Source of the DNA: an uncultured Bacteroidota bacterium
GTDB taxonomy: Bacteria > Bacteroidota > Bacteroidia > Bacteroidales > P3
Length of the DNA: 34,180 nucleotides
Assembly: GCA_900545215.1 (NCBI GenBank)
Contig: UQXW01000020.1
Coordinates: 1-34,180, forward strand
Direction: 5' to 3'
This document shows, one piece after another, positions 31,876 to 34,180 of the stretch (the stretch's first letter is position 1; each line of letters opens with the position of its first letter). Position numbers and translations under genes: made by a program. Below the pieces are notes generated by a model that searched no databases, was not told the origin of the DNA, and worked only from the letters and a program-made list of their open reading frames with translations.

Positions 31876-34180
31876 ATGACAAAAAAAACAAAATTCGGCA
31901 AGCCACTGTGCCGATCTATAATGGCAGTGGCAATGATGATGCTTTCGCTCCAAGCGATGGCATACGAATTTTCCTACACCCATCAAGGGAAAACACTTTA
32001 CTACAACACCACTTCCGATAGTACGGTCGAGGTAACGTATTATGTCAATAATAATAACAATGATGTTTACGTAAATGGCGATCTTGTCATACCCTCAACA
32101 ATAACCTGCAACAACACAACGTATAGCGTTACTTCCATAGGATATCATGCGTTTCTCTGTTGCAGTGATTTGATAACGGTTAGCATACCGAACAGCGTTA
32201 CTTCCATAGGAGAGTTTGCGTTTGAAAGTTGCGACAAGTTGACATCGGTTAATATTCCTAACAGTATTACTTCCATCGAACGGGGTGTATTTCGCGGTTG
32301 CAGGGGTTTAACATCGATTACCATTCCGAACAGCGTTACTTCCATCGGAGAGTTTGCGTTTGAATATTGCTACAGTTTAACATCGGTTACCATACCGAAC
32401 AGCGTTACCTCCATTGGAAAGACTGCGTTTTACGGTTGCGGCGGTTTGACTTCGGTTAGCATTCCGAACAGCATTACTTCCATCGGAAATGAGACGTTTG
32501 AATATTGCTACAGTTTAACATCGGTTACCATACCGAACAGCGTTACCTCCATTGGAAAGACTGCGTTTTACGGTTGCGGCGGTTTGACTTCGGTTAGCAT
32601 TCCGAACAGCATTACTTCCATCGGAAATGAGACGTTTGAATATTGCTACAGTTTAACATCGGTTACCATACCGAACAGCGTTACCTCCATAGGAGATGAT
32701 GCGTTTAAATATTGCAGCAGATTGACCTCGGTTACCATTGGGAACAGCGTTACTTCCATCGGAGAGTTTGCGTTTTCCAATTGCGACAGTTTGACCTCGG
32801 TTAGCATTCCGAACAGCGTTACTTCCATCGGATGGGGAGCGTTTTCCGGTTGCAGAGCCTTGACTTCTGTTAGCATTGGCACCGGAGTTACTTCCATCGG
32901 AGAAAACGCATTTTACTATTGCGGAGTTTTGAATTCTGTTAAATGTTCGGCATCAGTTCCACCTTCTATCGGTTCTTCGTCATTCTCAAGTATTTCTTCG
33001 ACCTGCACTTTGACAGTGTCATGTGTAAGCCTTGACGCTTATATCGGAAGTGATTGGAATACTTGTTTCGGAGGACGTATTTTGAATGATACGACGGAAG
33101 AATTTCCATTTGAGGTTATTGCTTCGGCAAACGATTTAGCAATGGGTAGTGTTGATATAAACAATGGAGAGAGATGTAATCAACGGATTCTGACTGCCAC
33201 TCCTGCATCTTGTTATCGCTTTGTCGCATGGAGCGATAACAATACAGACAATCCTCGCACCATTAGGGTAACGCAAGATACAATATTGACAGCGAACTTC
33301 GAAAGAGCTGTTTATACGCAAGCAATAAGCCATACCATCTGCGAGGGCAACGTTTACACCGAGAACGGCTTCAACGTAAGCGAAGCCGGTACTTATACAC
33401 AGACTTTGCAGACGGTTAACGGTTGCGACAGTATCGTAACCTTGACTTTGACCATCAACCCTGTTGCAAGCACGACCTTTACGGCAGCGATTTGCGAGGG
33501 AACGAGTTACACGGAGAACGGCTTCAACGCAAGCGAAGCAGGAACATATACACAAAACTTGCAAACCATCAACAGTTGCGACAGCATTGTTACGCTGAAT
33601 TTGACCATCAACCCTGTTGAAAGCACTAATCTTACAGCAGCGATTTGTGAGGGTAGTGCTTATACGGAGAATGGCTTCAACGTCAGCGAGGCAGGTACTT
33701 ATACGCAGAACTTGCAAACCATCAACGGTTGCGACAGTATCGTTACACTGAACTTGACCATCAACCCTGTTGCTAATACAACATTGTCGGCAGCGATTTG
33801 CGAGGGAACGACTTATACCGAGAACGGTTTCAACGTCAGCGAGGCAGGAACATATATGCAAAACTTGCAAACCATCGACGGTTGCGACAGTATCGTTACA
33901 CTGAACTTGTCCGTCAATCCTGTTGCTAACACCAACCTTGCAGTTGCAATTTGCGAGGGTTCGACTTATTCCGAAAACGGCTTCAACGCAAGCGAAGCAG
34001 GAACATATACACAAAACTTGCAAACGGTTAACGGTTGCGACAGTATCGTTACACTGAATTTGTCCATCAACCCTGTTGCGGATACGACTATTGCAGCAGC
34101 GATTTGCGAGGGTGAGATTTACTATGAAAACGGATTTATGGCAAGCAGAGAAGGAACGCATACGCAAATACTTCAAACGG
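31876..34180 (+). CDS. Large BspA-like leucine-rich-repeat surface protein, 3' end beyond the window
   Basis: The frame is open from the ATG at 31876 to the window end, 768 codons with no stop. Residues 1-33 are a signal peptide ending LQAMA. Residues about 85-355 hold 12 tandem 23-residue BspA/TpLRR repeats (SVTSIGEFAF, LTSVTIPN). Residues about 410-476 resemble a divergent InlB B-repeat (FVAWSDNNTDNPRTI, DTILTANF). From about 488 on come at least six 51-residue repeats with cysteines in AICEG and NGCDSIVTL. Such proteins are secreted to the cell surface for adhesion; a C-terminal sorting domain is expected outside the window. A stretch of the LRR DNA is exactly duplicated. Confidence 0.93.
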   Translation, partial: MTKKTKFGKPLCRSIMAVAMMMLSLQAMAYEFSYTHQGKTLYYNTTSDSTVEVTYYVNNNNNDVYVNGDLVIPSTITCNNTTYSVTSIGYHAFLCCSDLITVSIPNSVTSIGEFAFESCDKLTSVNIPNSITSIERGVFRGCRGLTSITIPNSVTSIGEFAFEYCYSLTSVTIPNSVTSIGKTAFYGCGGLTSVSIPNSITSIGNETFEYCYSLTSVTIPNSVTSIGKTAFYGCGGLTSVSIPNSITSIGNETFEYCYSLTSVTIPNSVTSIGDDAFKYCSRLTSVTIGNSVTSIGEFAFSNCDSLTSVSIPNSVTSIGWGAFSGCRALTSVSIGTGVTSIGENAFYYCGVLNSVKCSASVPPSIGSSSFSSISSTCTLTVSCVSLDAYIGSDWNTCFGGRILNDTTEEFPFEVIASANDLAMGSVDINNGERCNQRILTATPASCYRFVAWSDNNTDNPRTIRVTQDTILTANFERAVYTQAISHTICEGNVYTENGFNVSEAGTYTQTLQTVNGCDSIVTLTLTINPVASTTFTAAICEGTSYTENGFNASEAGTYTQNLQTINSCDSIVTLNLTINPVESTNLTAAICEGSAYTENGFNVSEAGTYTQNLQTINGCDSIVTLNLTINPVANTTLSAAICEGTTYTENGFNVSEAGTYMQNLQTIDGCDSIVTLNLSVNPVANTNLAVAICEGSTYSENGFNASEAGTYTQNLQTVNGCDSIVTLNLSINPVADTTIAAAICEGEIYYENGFMASREGTHTQILQT
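32362..32637 (+). repeat. Exact 138-bp tandem duplication inside the LRR region
   Basis: 32362-32499 and 32500-32637 are identical base for base; a third partial copy runs about 50 bases further (to about 32689) before it diverges. Each unit encodes two 23-aa LRRs, so the frame is kept. Other LRRs in the gene differ at many silent sites, which marks this copy as recent. Confidence 0.95.
33337..34180 (+). repeat. Tandem 153-bp (51-aa) repeats with paired cysteines
   Basis: Five full copies and one partial copy of a unit reading ICEGxxYTENGFN, SEAGTYTQNLQT, NGCDSIVTLNL and TINPVA. The 153-base period is seen between 33484 and 33637. Each unit has two cysteines (CEG and GCDS), likely a disulfide in an Ig-like fold. 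The array continues past the window end. Confidence 0.9.

Noticed and set aside
32120..34180. CRISPR-like regular repeats
   Set aside because: The repeats are in frame, encode 23- and 51-residue protein units and have no unique spacers.

Overview
The window comes from a Bacteroidota genome, most likely order Bacteroidales. It encodes a short (287 aa) primary sigma factor of the type seen in this phylum. Promoters follow the Bacteroidota pattern TTTG-N19-TAnnTTTG, with two exact matches at 15470-15500 and 27004-27034, and Shine-Dalgarno sites are weak. Typical gene families are DUF4175, adenosylcobalamin-dependent NrdJ, an HhH-type outer-membrane protein, a SUMF1-type lipoprotein and a BspA-like leucine-rich-repeat surface protein. 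I cannot name the genus from sequence alone.

Layout. 1-6957 is mostly minus strand: dapD with its terminator, a cupin gene facing away from an HxlR regulator (plus), then nrdJ followed by an HhH/beta-barrel protein. 7000-14000 is plus strand: a DegT aminotransferase and galE; a lytic transglycosylase with an SGNH hydrolase; a GNAT acetyltransferase with a methyltransferase. 14044-15500 is minus: an OmpA-family protein with tRNA-Gln(CUG) 23 nt behind it. 15780-26200 is plus: a SUMF1 lipoprotein; dapB and a ROK kinase; then atpB, a DUF4175 protein, an unknown protein, ybeY and mnmG in tight series, closed by a strong terminator. 26318-30243 is minus: a short WG-repeat fragment behind an exact promoter and structured leader, then rpoD, a PHP phosphatase and a U32 peptidase-family protein. 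30320-34180 is plus: a nucleoside phosphorylase, a 600-base hairpin-rich gap, and the 5' part of a large surface protein that runs off the window.

How the genes fit together. Most are housekeeping: lysine/DAP synthesis (dapD, dapB), dNTP synthesis (nrdJ), envelope and sugar metabolism (DegT, galE, MltD-like, SGNH, OmpA), energy (atpB), and RNA modification or maturation (ybeY, mnmG, U32). The accessory part is the terminal surface protein (12 LRRs, an InlB-B-like domain, and at least six 51-aa two-cysteine repeats).

Most unusual points: a dispersed family of intergenic hairpins with an AACGCCG/CGGCGTT core at five sites; an atpB gene not followed by atpE but fused by overlapping codons to a DUF4175 gene; a WG-repeat remnant with an intact promoter and leader; and an exact 138-bp duplication inside the LRR gene. 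I did not find a clearly new multi-gene defence or biosynthetic system.
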